A stretch of 64,000 nt of DNA from assembly GCA_902806595.1 (NCBI GenBank), contig CADCXC010000001.1, forward strand, positions 248,001 through 312,000, given 5' to 3'. This DNA is from Pyrenopolyporus hunteri. Lineage: Eukaryota; Ascomycota; Sordariomycetes; Xylariales; Hypoxylaceae. The translations under genes and the position numbers were made by a program. Of this stretch, positions 63,418-64,000 are shown one piece after another. Below the pieces are notes generated by a model. It saw only the letters and a list, made by a program, of their open reading frames with translations. It was not told where the DNA came from and ran no database searches. The stretch's first letter is position 1, and each line of letters opens with the position of its first letter.

Positions 63418-64000
63418 GTCCTTCGAGGCATTAATTTTACAATTTCCTCAACTCGAGGCAATATCAAGTTGTGTTATTGATGGTCATGTTAAGGCAATTG
63501 TGCGGAAAACGTGAATTCCTTCGTAGCGTGAGGGATAAGCTACGCCACATGCCCTCGCAAACTGTGCATGGCCCCCACGCATTCCTTCGCGTTATTGATA
63601 TTGAAATAATAAGCAAAGCATGTAGATCTACTAATCTTGGAGTCGTTACTATATGTGGCGTGAGTGACTTTCGTAATTATTCGCACAGGATACGTCATCA
63701 TCTTCTTGTGAAGGGCTATCAGAATATAGTAGTCGGTACGCGCGCATTCCGGGGTGATATACACGGCCATAAGTCTATCGTACTGACAATGGGCGTGGGC
63801 TCATCCCCATGTGAACGCAGGAAGGCCGTCAACCAAACATTCATGAGCTCAGTTACGAAGCCACACTATTCCTGGTAAGCATAACGTATAACCGGATGAA
63901 AGCAGAAAGAATCATCTGGTGGATATAGTAAAGAATTTGTAAAAACATTCCCCGAGTATGCTCTAGTATCAAGATAGCCTTCTAGAAACTGAATAGTGAT
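63418..64000. other. Right end of the window, no supported gene
   Basis: A 135-codon frame (63471-63878) is present but shows no domain or typical codon pattern; probably chance. Confidence 0.45.

Overview
The window reads as nuclear DNA of a filamentous ascomycete (Pezizomycotina). The genes carry 50-100 nt introns with GTRNGN donors, CTAAC/CTGAC-type branch sites and YAG acceptors. There is a lone dispersed 5S rRNA gene. About 26 kb in the middle has been reduced to roughly 90 % A+T by repeat-induced point mutation (RIP). All positions, counts and alignments were worked out by hand from the sequence; no database was consulted.

Layout. (1) 1-885, minus strand: the 5' part of an extended short-chain dehydrogenase (GRE2 / dihydroflavonol-reductase type) in three exons, running off the left edge. 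(2) 886-2627: no supported gene. (3) 2628-28921: one AT-rich block that resolves completely into five nested insertions. A TIR element of about 1.2 kb (C) took a Ty1/Copia element (Copia-B, copy 1). That copy then took two Copia-A elements (A1, A2), and A1 took a second Copia-B (copy 2) in the opposite orientation. All five insertions have identifiable ends and target duplications. For three of them the empty site can be read in a sister copy. (4) 29584-34380: four genes next to the block: two small orphan ORFs, a cysteine-rich secreted protein with two dibasic processing sites and a last intron that hides its true C-terminus, and an F-box-like protein convergent to it. (5) 34381-40847: no convincing gene; one degraded tRNA-Ser-like sequence. 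(6) 40848-42575, minus strand: a four-finger C2H2 transcription factor in four exons with a long Gln/His-rich tail built from an 18-bp coding minisatellite. (7) 42576-63290: about 20.7 kb with no convincing gene but many microsatellites, G-runs and CCTAGGTA-type motifs. (8) 63291-63410: a 5S rRNA gene with intact helices and a T8 terminator.

How it fits together. This looks like a gene-sparse, repeat-rich compartment, possibly subtelomeric or accessory, in which a candidate effector lies about 3 kb from a RIP-inactivated transposon nest. The strongest observations are the fully resolved nest, the almost exclusive survival of cytosines in CpG inside it, the strand-asymmetric mutation tracts, and the intron-corrected secreted protein. 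I found no CRISPR array, biosynthetic cluster or prokaryote-type system. An earlier undescribed system, if there is one, is not recognisable to me here beyond the unusual mutation signature.
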